NCBI RefSeq assembly: GCF_002744715.1
Contig: NZ_KZ319368.1
Coordinates: 434,001 to 498,000, forward strand
Source: Marinobacter profundi
Lineage (GTDB): Bacteria; Pseudomonadota; Gammaproteobacteria; Pseudomonadales; Oleiphilaceae
Direction: 5' to 3'
DNA: 64,000 bases
Positions 9,502-24,975 of this stretch are shown piece by piece (position 1 is the stretch's first letter; every line of letters starts with the position of its first letter). The translations under genes and the position numbers were made by a program. The notes under the pieces are model-generated. The model did no database searches. It had not been told where the DNA came from and saw only the letters and a list, made by a program, of their open reading frames with translations.

Positions 9502-10728
9502 TTAACCCCCAAAGTCATCCAGCATGATGTTTTCATCTTCGACACCCAGATCCTTCAGCATCTTGATGACCGAGGCGTTCATGATGGGTGGCCCACACAT
9601 ATAGAACTCACAGTCTTCCGGAGCCGGATGGTCCTTCAGGTAGTTCTCGTAGAGAACGTTGTGAATGAACCCGGTATAGCCGGTCCAGTTATCGGATGGC
9701 AGCGCATCCGACAAGGCCACGTGCCACTGGAAGTTCTCGTTTTCCTCGGCGAGGCCGTCGAAGTCTTCCACGTAGAACATCTCGCGGACACTCCGGGCAC
9801 CGTACCAGAAGCTGATCTTGCGCTTGGAGTTCAGGCGCTTGAGCTGGTCGAAGATATGGGAGCGCATGGGCGCCATACCGGCACCACCGCCGATGAATAC
9901 CATTTCGGCGTCGGTCTTCTTGGCGAAGAATTCGCCGAACGGTCCCATCACAGTAACCTTGTCACCCGGCTTCAGGTTGAACACGAAGCTGGACATGATG
10001 CCCGGCGGGTAATCGGTACCGGGAGGCGGCGTTGCGATCCGGATGTTGAACTTCAGCAGGCCTTTCTCCTCGGGATAGTTGGCCATGGAGTATGCCCGGA
10101 TGGTGTTCTCCTTGTTCACCGCCTTGTAGCGCCAGATGTCGTGCTTGTCCCAGTCTTCGTGGAACTCTTCCTCGATTGCGAAATCCTTGAAGTTGATTTC
10201 GTAGGGCGGGCACTCCAGCTGAACATAACCACCAGCGCGGAAGTCCACTTCCTCGCCTTCCGGCAGCTTAAGGACCAGTTCTTTGATGAAGGTGGCAACG
10301 TTGTGGTTGGAAATAACCTCACACTCCCACTTCTTCACCCCGAAGAACTCTTCGGGAACCTCGATCTTCATGTCCTGCTTGACCGGAACCTGACAGGAAA
10401 GGCGCCAGCCTTCCTTTTCTTCCCGGTTGGTGAAGTGGGTCTTTTCCGTCGGCAGCATGGCGCCGCCGCCTTCGAGGACCTTGCACTTGCACTGGGCACA
10501 GGTACCGCCGCCGCCACAGGCGGAGGACAGGAAAATACCGCTGTTGGCCAGGGTGCCCAACAGCTTGCCACCGGCCTCGGTTTTCACCGTATGCTCGGGG
10601 TCATCATTGATTTCAATAGTCACATCACCGGTGCTAACCAGCTTCGAGCGTGCCACAAGTATGACTGCTACCAGGGACAGCACGATAACGGTGAACATGA
10701 CCACGCCGAGAATAATTTCTGTATTCAT
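9502..10728 (-). CDS. nqrF: Na+-translocating NADH:quinone reductase subunit F
   Basis: The NADH-oxidising subunit, 408 residues. One N-terminal membrane helix (about 4-26) is followed by a plant-type [2Fe-2S] domain with cysteines in [14 protein letters not shown] and a later SCQVPV, then a ferredoxin-reductase FAD/NADH module with RAYSMANYP (FAD) and [12 protein letters not shown] (NADH). Electrons enter here and pass to the FMNs in NqrC and NqrB. The length and domain order are exactly as in Vibrio NqrF. Confidence 0.97.
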   Translation of the reverse strand: MNTEIILGVVMFTVIVLSLVAVILVARSKLVSTGDVTIEINDDPEHTVKTEAGGKLLGTLANSGIFLSSACGGGGTCAQCKCKVLEGGGAMLPTEKTHFTNREEKEGWRLSCQVPVKQDMKIEVPEEFFGVKKWECEVISNHNVATFIKELVLKLPEGEEVDFRAGGYVQLECPPYEINFKDFAIEEEFHEDWDKHDIWRYKAVNKENTIRAYSMANYPEEKGLLKFNIRIATPPPGTDYPPGIMSSFVFNLKPGDKVTVMGPFGEFFAKKTDAEMVFIGGGAGMAPMRSHIFDQLKRLNSKRKISFWYGARSVREMFYVEDFDGLAEENENFQWHVALSDALPSDNWTGYTGFIHNVLYENYLKDHPAPEDCEFYMCGPPIMNASVIKMLKDLGVEDENIMLDDFGG

Positions 10729-10765
10729 GGTCTCGCCTTTTCGTTAAACCGAATCACCGGGTTGA

Positions 10766-11373
<608 letters not shown>

Positions 11374-11374
<1 letters not shown>

Positions 11375-12039
11375 CAGAACGCCTCCTTGGTCTTGTGACG
11401 GGACATTTTGTAATCAGGCTCTTCAACCTGCTCCGGTTTCCACACGCGCAGACCCCAGATGGCCAGACCGATAATGAAGAACGCGCTCGGCGGCAACAGC
11501 AGCAGACCGTTCGGGATGTACCAGCCACCTTCATTGACGGTCGGCAGCAGGGTGACACCGAACAGTGAGCCAGCGCCCAGCAGCTCGCGGAAGAACGCCA
11601 CGAACAGCAGCATTACCGAGTAGCCCAGACCATTACCGATACCGTCAAGGAAGCTGAGCCAGGGGCCGTTCTTCATGGCGAAACCTTCGGCACGGCCCAT
11701 AACGATACAGTTGGTGATAATCAGGCCAACGAATACCGAGAGCTGCTTGCTGATTTCATAGGCATAGGCCTTGAGGATCTGGTCAACCACGATAACCAGG
11801 GACGCAATGATGGTCATCTGCACGATGATCCGGATACTGCCCGGAATCTGGGTGCGCACCAGGGATACAGCCAGGTTGGAGAAGGCTGTTACCGCGATAA
11901 CCGACAGACACATGACGATCGTCACGTTCAGGCTGGTGGTTACCGCCAGGGCGGAGCAGATCCCGAGGATCTGCAGCCCGATCGGGTTGTTACTGAAAAT
12001 CGGTTCGAAGAGAACCTGCTTGGCGGTTACGTCTGACAT
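11374..12039 (-). CDS. nqrD: Na+-translocating NADH:quinone reductase subunit D
   Basis: An integral membrane subunit of 221 residues, homologous to NqrE and RnfE. The conserved GICSALAVT and [13 protein letters not shown] segments contain the paired membrane cysteines thought to bind the Fe centre at the NqrD/NqrE interface. It is followed directly by nqrE and preceded by nqrC with a 2-bp gap. Confidence 0.96.
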
Positions 12040-12041
12040 GA

Positions 12042-12842
12042 TCAGACCTCCCCTTGACGAAGTTTGTTCAGGAACGGCGCATAACCACGGTCACCCATCC
12101 AGTAGTTGACCAGGTTTTCCACACCGCGGCTTGTCAGGGTAGCACCGGACAGGGCATCCACTTTATGCTCCCTGCCTTCTGCATTGGCATCGACGCCGCC
12201 CTTGATCAGCCGGATTTGCGGCTCGCCCTGCTCACCGTAAACTTCCTTGCCAACCCACTGCTGTTTCCAGCGCGGGTTATCCACCTCACCACCCAGGCCG
12301 GGGGTCTCGGCGTGGGCATAGAAACCCAGGCCTTCGATGGTATTGGCATCGCCTTCCAGGGACACAAAGCCGTAGAGCGTCGACCACAGGCCATAACCGT
12401 GAACCGGCAGCACAACGCGCTTGAGTTCACCGTTTTCGCTCAGGGTATAGATCTTGGCAATGTTGGGCCGACGCTTGATACCGGCGCGGTCCTCACCGGA
12501 AGGGATCGACTCGGACATGGCCGGGTCGGAGGCCGCCTTGTACATGTCGTACTTCATCGGATCTTCAACACCGACAGCCGACGGCTCCACGTAGTCACCG
12601 GAGTCCAGGTCGAGCAGGCGGACGTCAAAACGGCCGAACGCTTCCTCGATTTCGGCGGCACTGGCGCCCTGCTGCAACATGCCGGCGGCTGCCAGGATGT
12701 TGGTCTTGATGTCGAGGTTCTGGTTCTTGATCTGCGCCGGACGGAGCATGACCGCCGCCGTGGAGACCACGACCGAGAACACAACACTCAATACCGCGGC
12801 GACGATCAGGGTTCTGGAGACAGTTTCTTTAGCTTTAGCCAC
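12042..12842 (-). CDS. nqrC: Na+-translocating NADH:quinone reductase subunit C
   Basis: A periplasm-facing subunit of 266 residues with one N-terminal membrane helix (about 11-32) and an FMN-binding domain. SGAT at 232-235 puts the covalent FMN on T235, the substrate site for the ApbE encoded in the same operon. The gene overlaps the end of nqrB by 8 bp. Confidence 0.96.
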   Translation of the reverse strand: MAKAKETVSRTLIVAAVLSVVFSVVVSTAAVMLRPAQIKNQNLDIKTNILAAAGMLQQGASAAEIEEAFGRFDVRLLDLDSGDYVEPSAVGVEDPMKYDMYKAASDPAMSESIPSGEDRAGIKRRPNIAKIYTLSENGELKRVVLPVHGYGLWSTLYGFVSLEGDANTIEGLGFYAHAETPGLGGEVDNPRWKQQWVGKEVYGEQGEPQIRLIKGGVDANAEGREHKVDALSGATLTSRGVENLVNYWMGDRGYAPFLNKLRQGEV

Positions 12843-14043
12843 GAGCGAGCCTCCGTTTGATGTTGGCCTGAACCACGTAGTGGTCCATCAGCGGGGCAAA
12901 CAGGTTGGCGAACAGGATGGCCAGCATGATGCCTTCCGGAAACGCCGGGTTGATAACGCGGATCAGTACGGTCATGACGCCGACCAGGATACCGAAACAC
13001 CAACGACCGGTGTTGGTCATCGAGGCGGATACCGGATCCGTGGCCATGAACATCATACCGAAGGCGAAGCCGCCCATGACCAGGTGCCAGTGGGCCGGCA
13101 CGCCGAACATCGGGTTGGTGTCGGAGCCGACAACGTTCAGCAGCACCGACATGCCGATCATGCCGATCATCACACCACCGACAATCCGGTAGCTGGCGAT
13201 CTTCATGCCCAGCAGGATCAGCCCGCCAATAAGCACCGCAATGGTGGAGGTCTCACCCATGGAACCCTGGATGTTACCGACAAAGGCGTTCATCCAGCCG
13301 ATCTGGGCTTCGAGCGCTTCCAGGCCACCGCTGGCGGCCCAGCTCAGGGCTGTAGCGCCACTGAAGCCATCGACGGCGGTCCACACGGTGTCACCGGAGA
13401 TCTGCGCCGGGTAGGCGAAGTACAGGAACGCGCGGCCGGTCAGGGCCGGGTTAAGGAAGTTCTTGCCGGTACCGCCAAACACTTCCTTACCGATCACCAC
13501 ACCGAAGCTGATACCCAGAGCCACCTGCCACAACGGGATGGTGGGCGGGCAGATCAGGGCGAACAGCACAGAGGTGACGAAGAAACCTTCGTTCACTTCG
13601 TGACGGCGCACGGTGGCAAACAACACTTCCCAGAAACCACCCACCACAAAGGTGACGAAGTACACGGGGACGAAGTAGGCCATGCCGTAGACAAAGTTGT
13701 CCCACCAGCCAGCACCGGCACCAGTCACCGCCAGCGCCTGGATGAAGGCTGCACGCAGGCCACCGTCGGCAATCATGGCGCCGGGATTGTCCGCCAGGAA
13801 GCTGTTGGCCTGGAAGCCGATGTTCCACATGCCGAAGAACATGGCCGGGAAGGTACACAACCACACCGTGATCATGATGCGCTTGAGGTCTACCCCGTCG
13901 CGAACATGGGACGTAGTGGATGCAACCTTGCCGGGCGTATAGAAAATCGTATCAACGGCTTCGTACAGCGCGTACCAGCGCTCGTACTTGCCGCCTTTTT
14001 CAAAATGATGCTCGATACCGTCGAGAAACTGTCGGATTGCCAT
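12835..14043 (-). CDS. nqrB: Na+-translocating NADH:quinone reductase subunit B
   Basis: A ten-helix membrane subunit of 402 residues that carries covalent FMN and riboflavin and contains the Na+ path. SGAT at 228-231 places the FMN threonine at T231. [17 protein letters not shown] (about 191-207) is the conserved family signature. It lies 4 bp downstream of nqrA and is co-transcribed with the rest of the operon. Confidence 0.97.
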   Translation of the reverse strand: MAIRQFLDGIEHHFEKGGKYERWYALYEAVDTIFYTPGKVASTTSHVRDGVDLKRIMITVWLCTFPAMFFGMWNIGFQANSFLADNPGAMIADGGLRAAFIQALAVTGAGAGWWDNFVYGMAYFVPVYFVTFVVGGFWEVLFATVRRHEVNEGFFVTSVLFALICPPTIPLWQVALGISFGVVIGKEVFGGTGKNFLNPALTGRAFLYFAYPAQISGDTVWTAVDGFSGATALSWAASGGLEALEAQIGWMNAFVGNIQGSMGETSTIAVLIGGLILLGMKIASYRIVGGVMIGMIGMSVLLNVVGSDTNPMFGVPAHWHLVMGGFAFGMMFMATDPVSASMTNTGRWCFGILVGVMTVLIRVINPAFPEGIMLAILFANLFAPLMDHYVVQANIKRRLARG

Positions 14044-14047
14044 CGTA

Positions 14048-15707
<1,660 letters not shown>

Positions 15708-15766
15708 CAGCAATCGCAGGCGAGGCCACGGCGTACCGCACCCTCACCGGCGATGGCCCGCAGCAA

Positions 15767-17236
15767 TCAGTCGCGGGCGCGCTTCGGGAAGATCGGATAA
15801 GTCACACCAGCCATCTGGTTGACACAACGAACCACCTGGGCGCTGTAGCCGAACTCGTTGTCGTACCACACGTACAGGATCAGGCGCTTGCCATTGGCGA
15901 TGGTGGCCTGGGCGTCGACGATACCGGCATGGCGGGAGCCCACGAAGTCGGTGGACACCACTTCCGGCGAGTTGACGAAATCGATCTGCTTCTGCAGCTC
16001 GGAATGCAGCGCCATATCCCGCAGGTATTCGTTGACGGACTCCGCATCAACCTCACTCTTCAAGTTCAGGTTGAGGATTGCCATGGACACGTTCGGTGTC
16101 GGCACCCGAATGGCATTACCGCTCAGCTTGCCCTTCAGCTCCGGCAGCGCCTTGGCCACCGCCTTGGCTGCACCGGTTTCGGTGATCACCATGTTCAGCG
16201 GCGCACTGCGGCCACGACGACTGCCCTTGTGGTAGTTGTCGATCAGGTTCTGGTCGTTGGTGTAGGAGTGAACTGTCTCGACGTGGCCGTCTTCGATGCC
16301 ATATTCGTCGTTGATGGCCTTCAGCACCGGGGTAATGGCATTGGTGGTACAGGATGCTGCCGACAGGATCTTGTCCTCGTCAGTGATCCAGTCGTTGTTG
16401 ATGCCATAAACGATGTTCTTGATGTCGCCCTTGCCCGGCGCCGTAAGGATGACCCGGCTGACGCCCTTGGACTTCAGGTGCAGACCCAGGCCGGCTTCAT
16501 CACGCCACTTACCGGTGTTGTCGATCACGATGGCATTGTTGATACCGTACTCGGTGTAGTCCACCTTGTCCGGGCCGTCGGAATAGATCACCTTGATAAA
16601 ATTACCGTTGGCGATCAGTGCCGAGTTTTCCTCATCAACGGTGATGGTGCCGTCAAACGGTCCATGCACGGAATCCCGACGCAGCAGGCTGGCACGCTTT
16701 TCCAGATCGTTGTCGGCGCCGCCCTGGCGAACCACGATGGCACGCAGGCGCAGGTTGTTACCACCGCCGGCCTTTTCGATCAGGATACGGGCCAGCAGAC
16801 GACCGATACGGCCGAAGCCGTAGAGCACGATATCCTTGGTGCCGCCATTGGCGTTTTCTTCAGACTGCGCGGCATACTGCCCGACGATGGGGCCGATTTC
16901 ACGCTTCAGGAACTCGGTCAGGTCGCCACCTTCGGCCTTGAACTTGACCGCCAGCTTGCCGATGTCTACATGAGCCCGCCCCAGGTCGAGTTCATCCATG
17001 GCCTGCAGGATCGGCAGGGTGTCATGAACGGACAGCTCGCTGTCCTCGACCTGACGAACAAACCGGTGCGCACGGATAATATCGATAACCGACTGGTTGA
17101 TGATGGCGCGACCATAAACAGAAGTAACAACGTTGTTCTTCCGGTAGAGGCGACCGATAAGCGGAATCATGGCTTCCGCAGTGGATTCTCTGTCCGTCCA
17201 GTTAGACAGGTGCTGGTTGATCTGTTCGTGACTCAC
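15767..17236 (-). CDS. gap: Glyceraldehyde-3-phosphate dehydrogenase, long form with N-terminal extension
   Basis: A protein of 489 residues, about 150 longer than classical GAPDH. Residues 1-130 are a helical extension with no recognised domain. The NAD-binding domain starts at GFGRIGR (140-146), and the catalytic cysteine lies in ASCTTNAI at about residue 295, with the RRGRSAPLNM substrate segment after it. It oxidises G3P to 1,3-bisphosphoglycerate or works in reverse. Similar long forms occur in Pseudomonas next to mfd, as here. A GTG start is used, with AGAGG about 8 bp upstream. Confidence 0.93.
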   Translation of the reverse strand: MSHEQINQHLSNWTDRESTAEAMIPLIGRLYRKNNVVTSVYGRAIINQSVIDIIRAHRFVRQVEDSELSVHDTLPILQAMDELDLGRAHVDIGKLAVKFKAEGGDLTEFLKREIGPIVGQYAAQSEENANGGTKDIVLYGFGRIGRLLARILIEKAGGGNNLRLRAIVVRQGGADNDLEKRASLLRRDSVHGPFDGTITVDEENSALIANGNFIKVIYSDGPDKVDYTEYGINNAIVIDNTGKWRDEAGLGLHLKSKGVSRVILTAPGKGDIKNIVYGINNDWITDEDKILSAASCTTNAITPVLKAINDEYGIEDGHVETVHSYTNDQNLIDNYHKGSRRGRSAPLNMVITETGAAKAVAKALPELKGKLSGNAIRVPTPNVSMAILNLNLKSEVDAESVNEYLRDMALHSELQKQIDFVNSPEVVSTDFVGSRHAGIVDAQATIANGKRLILYVWYDNEFGYSAQVVRCVNQMAGVTYPIFPKRARD

Positions 17237-17277
17237 GCTTGAACCTCTGCAGTTGGCTCTGGGAATTTTGGGCGCAT

Positions 17278-17306
17278 ATTATCCAACGTAAAGCACGGGA
17301 TCGCAA
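17278..17306 (-). promoter_or_regulatory. Sigma-70-type promoter of gap
   Basis: On the minus strand TTGCGA (17306-17301) and GATAAT (17283-17278) are separated by 17 bp, about 40 bp before the GTG start of gap. Hexamers match 4/6 and 5/6. Confidence 0.5.
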
Positions 17307-17393
17307 ATACAGACGCCCCCTCCGTTCGTAGACACCGGCTTATCTGACGACATGGTAATACCGCGGCCATCATTTCCGGCCCGGGACAGCGCC

Positions 17394-17422
17394 ATGACAG
17401 CGTCACAGCCGACCGGTAGAAT
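17394..17422 (+). promoter_or_regulatory. Sigma-70-type promoter of mfd
   Basis: ATGACA (17394-17399) and TAGAAT (17417-17422), both 5/6 matches, are separated by exactly 17 bp, placing transcription start about 43 bp before the mfd ATG. It is divergent from the gap promoter roughly 90 bp away. Confidence 0.55.
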
Positions 17423-17472
17423 AGCCGACCTCCCCGTCTCCGGACCCCTAACGCAGGAGAGCACTGACAGCC

Positions 17473-20400
17473 ATGACCCAAGGCGCACCAACCCGCCAGC
17501 CCGCAACGGTGCTGCTGGCCCCGTCGTTCCCCGGCACCGCTCCGGACCACCGCATCTGGGGCCAGTTACACGGCAGCAGCGACGCCCTCGCCATTTGCGA
17601 GAGTACCCGCCAGCACCCGGGATTGACCCTGGTTGTCACCCGCAGCACCGATGAAGCCATCCGCCTGGAGCAGGCCATGCGCTTCTACCTGGGGCTGCCG
17701 GCGGAAGAAGATGGCCCGGCCATCAGTGCCGACGGCCTGGAACTGCTGTCGCTGCCGGACTGGGAAACCCTGCCCTATGACCTGTTTTCACCACACCAGG
17801 ACATTACTTCGCGGCGAATCCGCACCCTGCACCGGTTACCCGCCACCCGCCACGGCGTGCTGGTGGTGCCGGCGCGGACGCTGATGCACCGGCTGCCTCC
17901 GGTGAGTTATCTGCAGGGCAACACCCTGTTACTGGAAACCGGCCAGGCCCTGGACATCGACAGCTGGCGCATGCATCTGGAAGCCGCTGGCTACCGTCAT
18001 GCAGAGAATGTTTACGAGCACGGGGAATACGCCGTGCGGGGAGCGATTCTTGACATCTACCCCATGGGTGCCACGCTGCCCTATCGCATCGACCTGTTCG
18101 ATGACGAAATAGAAACCCTGCGCACCTTCGATCCGGAGACCCAGCGCTCCATTGACCGGATCGAACGCATCGAACTGCTGCCCGCCAACGAATTCCCCTG
18201 GCACAAGGAAGCCCGCTCCGGCTTCCGTAACCGCTGGTTCGAACAGTTCCCCAATGCAGACAAAGATGCTCCGGTCTACCAGGACGTGAGCCACGGCATA
18301 ACTCCACCGGGTATCGAGTACTACCTGCCGCTGTTTTTCGACGACACCGCCACCCTGTTCGATTATCTGCCGGCAACAACCCACGTGGTCACCGCTGCCG
18401 GCCTTAACGACGCCGTCGAACTGTTCGATGCCGATACCCGGGCCCGCTACGAGGAGCGACGCCATGACCGCCTGCGGCCCATCCTGCCGCCGGCCAGGCT
18501 ATTTCTCCAGCAGGACGAACTGTTCGGCCAGCTCAAGCGCTTTCCGCGGGTCACCACCACCGCCGAAACCGCCAGTTCCGCGGGCGCCGTCAATTGTGCC
18601 ACCGGCCAGCTGCCAGATGTTGCGATGGATGGCCGGGCCGCCGATCCGGCTGCGCGCCTCAAGCGCTTTCTCAACGAGTTCGGCGGCCGGGTGCTGATCT
18701 GCGCCGAGTCGTCCGGTCGTCGCGAGGCACTGCTTGAAAACCTGGCCGACCACAAGCTCCTGCCCCACACCTTCGACAGCTGGCACGCCTTCCTGGCCGA
18801 CACCGACTGCTCACTTGGCATCACCATCGCGCCCATGGAACAGGGCCTGCTGCTGCCCGACCAGCACCTGGCGCTGATTACCGAAACGGCGCTGTTTGGT
18901 GAGCGGGTTCTGCAACGGCGCCGGCGGGAGAAGCCCACCGAAGTGGACGATTCCGGCTATCGCGACCTGTCCGAGCTGCGGATTGGTGCTCCAGTGGTGC
19001 ATATTGACCACGGCGTGGGCCGCTACCAGGGTCTGGAAACCATCACCGTGGAAGGTGAAGCGAGTGAATTCCTGATGCTGGAATATGCCGGCGGCGCCAA
19101 GCTCTACGTGCCGGTCTCCAGCCTCCACCTGATTTCCCGTTACGCCGGTTCGGACCTGGAGCACGCCCCGCTGCACAAGCTCGGCACCGACCGCTGGAGC
19201 AACGCCAAGCAGAAGGCCCTGGAGAAGATCCGCGACACCGCGGCGGAGCTGCTGGACGTCTACGCCCGCCGCGAGGCAAAGAAGGGATTTGCCTTTGACG
19301 ACCCGAAAGAGGCCTATCGCGCCTTCGCCGCGGGCTTCCCGTTCGAGGAAACCGCCGACCAGGAGGCCGCGATCGAGGCGGTTTTCGATGACATGACCAG
19401 CGACCGCCCGATGGACAGGCTAGTGTGTGGCGACGTCGGCTTCGGCAAGACCGAAGTGGCCATGCGCGCTGCATTCCTCGCATCCTGGTCCGGCAAACAG
19501 GTCGCGGTACTGGTGCCCACGACCCTGCTTGCCCAGCAGCACTATGAGTCCTTCCGCGACCGGTTCTCCGATACCCCGGTCACGGTCGAGCTGCTGAGCC
19601 GGTTCCGCAGCACCAGCCAGAGCAACAAGACCCTGGCCAATATCGAAAGCGGCAAGGCCGATATCGTCATCGGCACCCACAAACTGCTGCAGGGCGACAT
19701 CCGCTTCAAGAACCTGGGCCTGGTCATCATTGACGAAGAGCACCGCTTCGGCGTCCAGCAGAAGGAACGACTGAAAACCCTGCGCGCCGAAGTCGACATG
19801 CTGACCCTGACCGCAACGCCGATTCCGCGAACCCTCAACATGGCCATGGGGCACCTGCGGGACCTGTCGATCATTGCCACGCCTCCGGCCCGCCGGCTGT
19901 CGGTCAAGACCTTCGTCCGCCAGCGCGACGACGCCATGGTCAAGGAAGCGATCCTGCGGGAGATCCTGCGGGGCGGCCAGGTATATTTCCTGCACAACGA
20001 CGTGGCGACAATCCAGAAGACCGCCGAGGACCTGCGCCGGCTGATTCCGGAAGCCCGGGTCGGGGTGGCCCACGGTCAGATGCGGGAGCGGGAACTGGAG
20101 CAGATCATGTCGGACTTCTACCACAAACGGTTCAATGTGCTGGTCTGCACCACCATTATCGAGACCGGCATCGACATTCCGAGCGCCAACACCATCATCA
20201 TAGAGCGCGCCGACAAGTTCGGCCTGGCACAGCTGCATCAGCTGCGCGGCCGGGTCGGTCGCTCCCATCACCAGGCATACGCCTACCTGCTGACGCCACC
20301 GCCCAAAACCATCACCGCCGATGCCAGAAAACGGCTCGACGCCATCTCCGAGGCCCAGGACCTGGGCGCCGGTTTCATGCTGGCCACCCACGACCTGGAA

Positions 20401-20982
20401 ATCCGCGGTGCCGGTGAACTGCTTGGCGAGGAACAGAGCGGCCAGATCGAAAGCATCGGCTTCACCCTGTACATGCAACTGCTGGATGAAGCAGTCAAGG
20501 CTATCCGTGAGGGCCGCACCCCCAATGCCGACCTGCCCCTGAGCCATGGCACCGAGATCAACCTGCGCATTCCGGCCCTGATCCCGGACGACTACCTGCC
20601 GGACGTGCACAACCGGCTGATGCTTTACAAGCGCATCGCCAGTGTCCGATCGAAGGACGCATTAAAAGAACTTCAGGTGGAAATGATCGACCGCTTCGGT
20701 TTGTTACCGGAGCCCGCGAAGAACCTGGTCCGGCAAACCGAACTGCGGCTGCGGGCCGAAGCGCTCGGCATTACCAAGATCGATGCCGGCAAGGACTGGG
20801 CGCGCCTGGAGTTCGGCAGCTCCACCCCGGTGGACCCGCTGATCCTGGTTAAAAAAGTGCAACAGTCACCGGACCGCTTCCGCCTGGAGGGGGCCAACAG
20901 CTTCAGGTTCAGGCTGAAGGATGCCTCAACCGGTGGTAAACTCGACTGCGTTTCAGACATGCTCGGCGAACTGACGCCGTGA
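17473..20982 (+). CDS. mfd: Transcription-repair coupling factor
   Basis: A DNA translocase of 1169 residues that removes RNA polymerase stalled at lesions and recruits UvrA. In order: UvrB-homology domains (about 1-350), the RNA polymerase-interacting CarD-like domain (about 490-580), a RecG-like helicase with Walker A GDVGFGKT near residue 653 and DEEH near 753, and the C-terminal TRCF domain (about 1010-1110). The length is standard for proteobacterial Mfd. It is divergent from gap, an arrangement shared with Pseudomonas. Confidence 0.97.
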   Translation: MTQGAPTRQPATVLLAPSFPGTAPDHRIWGQLHGSSDALAICESTRQHPGLTLVVTRSTDEAIRLEQAMRFYLGLPAEEDGPAISADGLELLSLPDWETLPYDLFSPHQDITSRRIRTLHRLPATRHGVLVVPARTLMHRLPPVSYLQGNTLLLETGQALDIDSWRMHLEAAGYRHAENVYEHGEYAVRGAILDIYPMGATLPYRIDLFDDEIETLRTFDPETQRSIDRIERIELLPANEFPWHKEARSGFRNRWFEQFPNADKDAPVYQDVSHGITPPGIEYYLPLFFDDTATLFDYLPATTHVVTAAGLNDAVELFDADTRARYEERRHDRLRPILPPARLFLQQDELFGQLKRFPRVTTTAETASSAGAVNCATGQLPDVAMDGRAADPAARLKRFLNEFGGRVLICAESSGRREALLENLADHKLLPHTFDSWHAFLADTDCSLGITIAPMEQGLLLPDQHLALITETALFGERVLQRRRREKPTEVDDSGYRDLSELRIGAPVVHIDHGVGRYQGLETITVEGEASEFLMLEYAGGAKLYVPVSSLHLISRYAGSDLEHAPLHKLGTDRWSNAKQKALEKIRDTAAELLDVYARREAKKGFAFDDPKEAYRAFAAGFPFEETADQEAAIEAVFDDMTSDRPMDRLVCGDVGFGKTEVAMRAAFLASWSGKQVAVLVPTTLLAQQHYESFRDRFSDTPVTVELLSRFRSTSQSNKTLANIESGKADIVIGTHKLLQGDIRFKNLGLVIIDEEHRFGVQQKERLKTLRAEVDMLTLTATPIPRTLNMAMGHLRDLSIIATPPARRLSVKTFVRQRDDAMVKEAILREILRGGQVYFLHNDVATIQKTAEDLRRLIPEARVGVAHGQMRERELEQIMSDFYHKRFNVLVCTTIIETGIDIPSANTIIIERADKFGLAQLHQLRGRVGRSHHQAYAYLLTPPPKTITADARKRLDAISEAQDLGAGFMLATHDLEIRGAGELLGEEQSGQIESIGFTLYMQLLDEAVKAIREGRTPNADLPLSHGTEINLRIPALIPDDYLPDVHNRLMLYKRIASVRSKDALKELQVEMIDRFGLLPEPAKNLVRQTELRLRAEALGITKIDAGKDWARLEFGSSTPVDPLILVKKVQQSPDRFRLEGANSFRFRLKDASTGGKLDCVSDMLGELTP

Positions 20983-20986
20983 GGAC

Positions 20987-21005
20987 ACCGGCAACTGCCG
21001 GTTTG
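20987..21005 (+). terminator. Possible weak terminator after mfd
   Basis: ACCGGC (20987-20992) pairs with GCCGGT (20997-21002) around AACT and is followed by only two more T residues. It begins five bases after the mfd stop. Confidence 0.4.
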
Positions 21006-21065
21006 AATCAACCATTGTTGTACCTGGCGCCGCCGTGGCGTTGTGGCCAGGGATGACCCGGGACC

Positions 21066-23651
<2,586 letters not shown>

Positions 23652-23703
23652 CGGAGTCCTCAGCGTTAAGGTCGTTGTCAGCTGCCTTGCGGGCAGGGAT
23701 TTG

Positions 23704-24204
23704 TCAGCGGATCAATACCGGGGTGCCGGGCCCGACCCGGGCAAACAGGTCAATGACGTCGGCGTTTCTCATGCGGACACAGCCATGAGATCGGGGGATC
23801 CCCATGGGCTCGCTGTCCGGGGTGCCGTGAATGTATATGAAGCGGCGGAAACTATCGACCCCCGGACCGCGGTTTCTGCCCCATTCGCGGCCACACAACC
23901 AGAGAATTCGAGAGAGGATCCAGTCCCGATCGGGATACTGCGCGGCCAGCGCGGGGGAGTAGATTTCACCGGTGGGTCGGCGCCCCCGGAATACCGCGTT
24001 TTCCGGCTCGCCGGCACCAATACAGGCGCGGATAAAATGCTGCCCCCGAGGTGTGCAGCCAGAGTCCTGGCGCTCGCCAGGGCCATGCAGGGCAGAGGAA
24101 ATGGGGTATTGCAGCGGGGATTCATCGCCACCAGGGAACAACCACAGGGTCTGTTCCGCCAGGTCAATCTCTAGGCTTGGCGCCACAACCGCCTGTTTTC
24201 CCAT
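23704..24204 (-). CDS. L,D-transpeptidase (YkuD) family protein
   Basis: A short protein of 166 residues that is nearly all YkuD catalytic domain. The active-site signature is intact, with IHGTPD near residue 130 and SHGCVRM near 144. Family members cross-link meso-DAP residues or attach lipoproteins to peptidoglycan in the periplasm. No signal peptide or membrane helix is visible at the chosen ATG, as in other short proteobacterial homologues, so export is unexplained. It lies downstream of psrA on the same strand. Confidence 0.82.
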   Translation of the reverse strand: MGKQAVVAPSLEIDLAEQTLWLFPGGDESPLQYPISSALHGPGERQDSGCTPRGQHFIRACIGAGEPENAVFRGRRPTGEIYSPALAAQYPDRDWILSRILWLCGREWGRNRGPGVDSFRRFIYIHGTPDSEPMGIPRSHGCVRMRNADVIDLFARVGPGTPVLIR

Positions 24205-24279
24205 AGCCGGACTCGCTCCCCGAAGGCTCGCTCACAATTGGTGGTGTGAAGAGCGGGAAGCGTAACCGACCGGACAGGG

Positions 24280-24954
24280 TCAGGCAACCGGGGCTTTGCG
24301 CTGGCCCGGCACCAGCAGGGTCTGTTCCGCCTGCATGCCGGCAGCGAGGAAGGGCACCAGACGCGCGGCGATCTCCTGCACCGAGGTTTCCACGCCGAGC
24401 TTGTTCTGCAGAATATCCCGCAACGCATCACTGCTGGACATGGTAAACGCGGTCGCCCCGAGCATGAACTGGATACGCCAGTAGCGGTCTACCGCCGACA
24501 ATTGCGGGGTCGCCTCTTTCAGCAGCCGCATGAAGCGCCCGAACGGCTCGCTGTACTCCTGCTCGAGAAACTTGCGCAGGTGTCCCTGGGACTGGGTGTA
24601 GGCAAGGCCGAGCAGTCGCATGAAGATGGAGATGCCCTTGTCACTGCGCTGGGGCATCCGCGCGGCACTCTCGGTCAGCACCGCCAGGATATCCTGCAAC
24701 TCGGGCCGCCGGCCGGCGTTTCGCGCTTCAAGATCATCAAACGATTTTCCGAGGGTGACGGAGAACGGTGTCAAAAAGCGGGCGAACACGGCCTGGATCA
24801 ACGCGTTCTTGGAACCGAAGTGATAATTTACGGCCGCCAGATTCACCTTGGCCTTGCCGGTAATCATCCGCAGGGATGTTTCGGAAAATCCCCGTTCTGC
24901 GAACAATTCTTCGGCAGCATCGAGAATGCGGTCTACGGTATCGGATTGAGCCAT
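24280..24954 (-). CDS. psrA: TetR-family regulator PsrA
   Basis: A repressor/activator of 224 residues. The start MAQSDTVDRILDAAEELFA and the helix-turn-helix around NLAAVNYHFGSKNALIQAVF closely resemble Pseudomonas PsrA, as do the ligand-domain segments SIFMRLLGLA and FMLGA. PsrA senses long-chain fatty acids, controls beta-oxidation genes and represses itself; in Pseudomonas it also affects rpoS. The Met at 24954 replaces an upstream in-frame start because only it matches the family. Two PsrA-type palindromes overlap its promoter. Confidence 0.92.
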   Translation of the reverse strand: MAQSDTVDRILDAAEELFAERGFSETSLRMITGKAKVNLAAVNYHFGSKNALIQAVFARFLTPFSVTLGKSFDDLEARNAGRRPELQDILAVLTESAARMPQRSDKGISIFMRLLGLAYTQSQGHLRKFLEQEYSEPFGRFMRLLKEATPQLSAVDRYWRIQFMLGATAFTMSSSDALRDILQNKLGVETSVQEIAARLVPFLAAGMQAEQTLLVPGQRKAPVA

Positions 24955-24975
24955 GGAAATTATCGGAGCCTCTAG

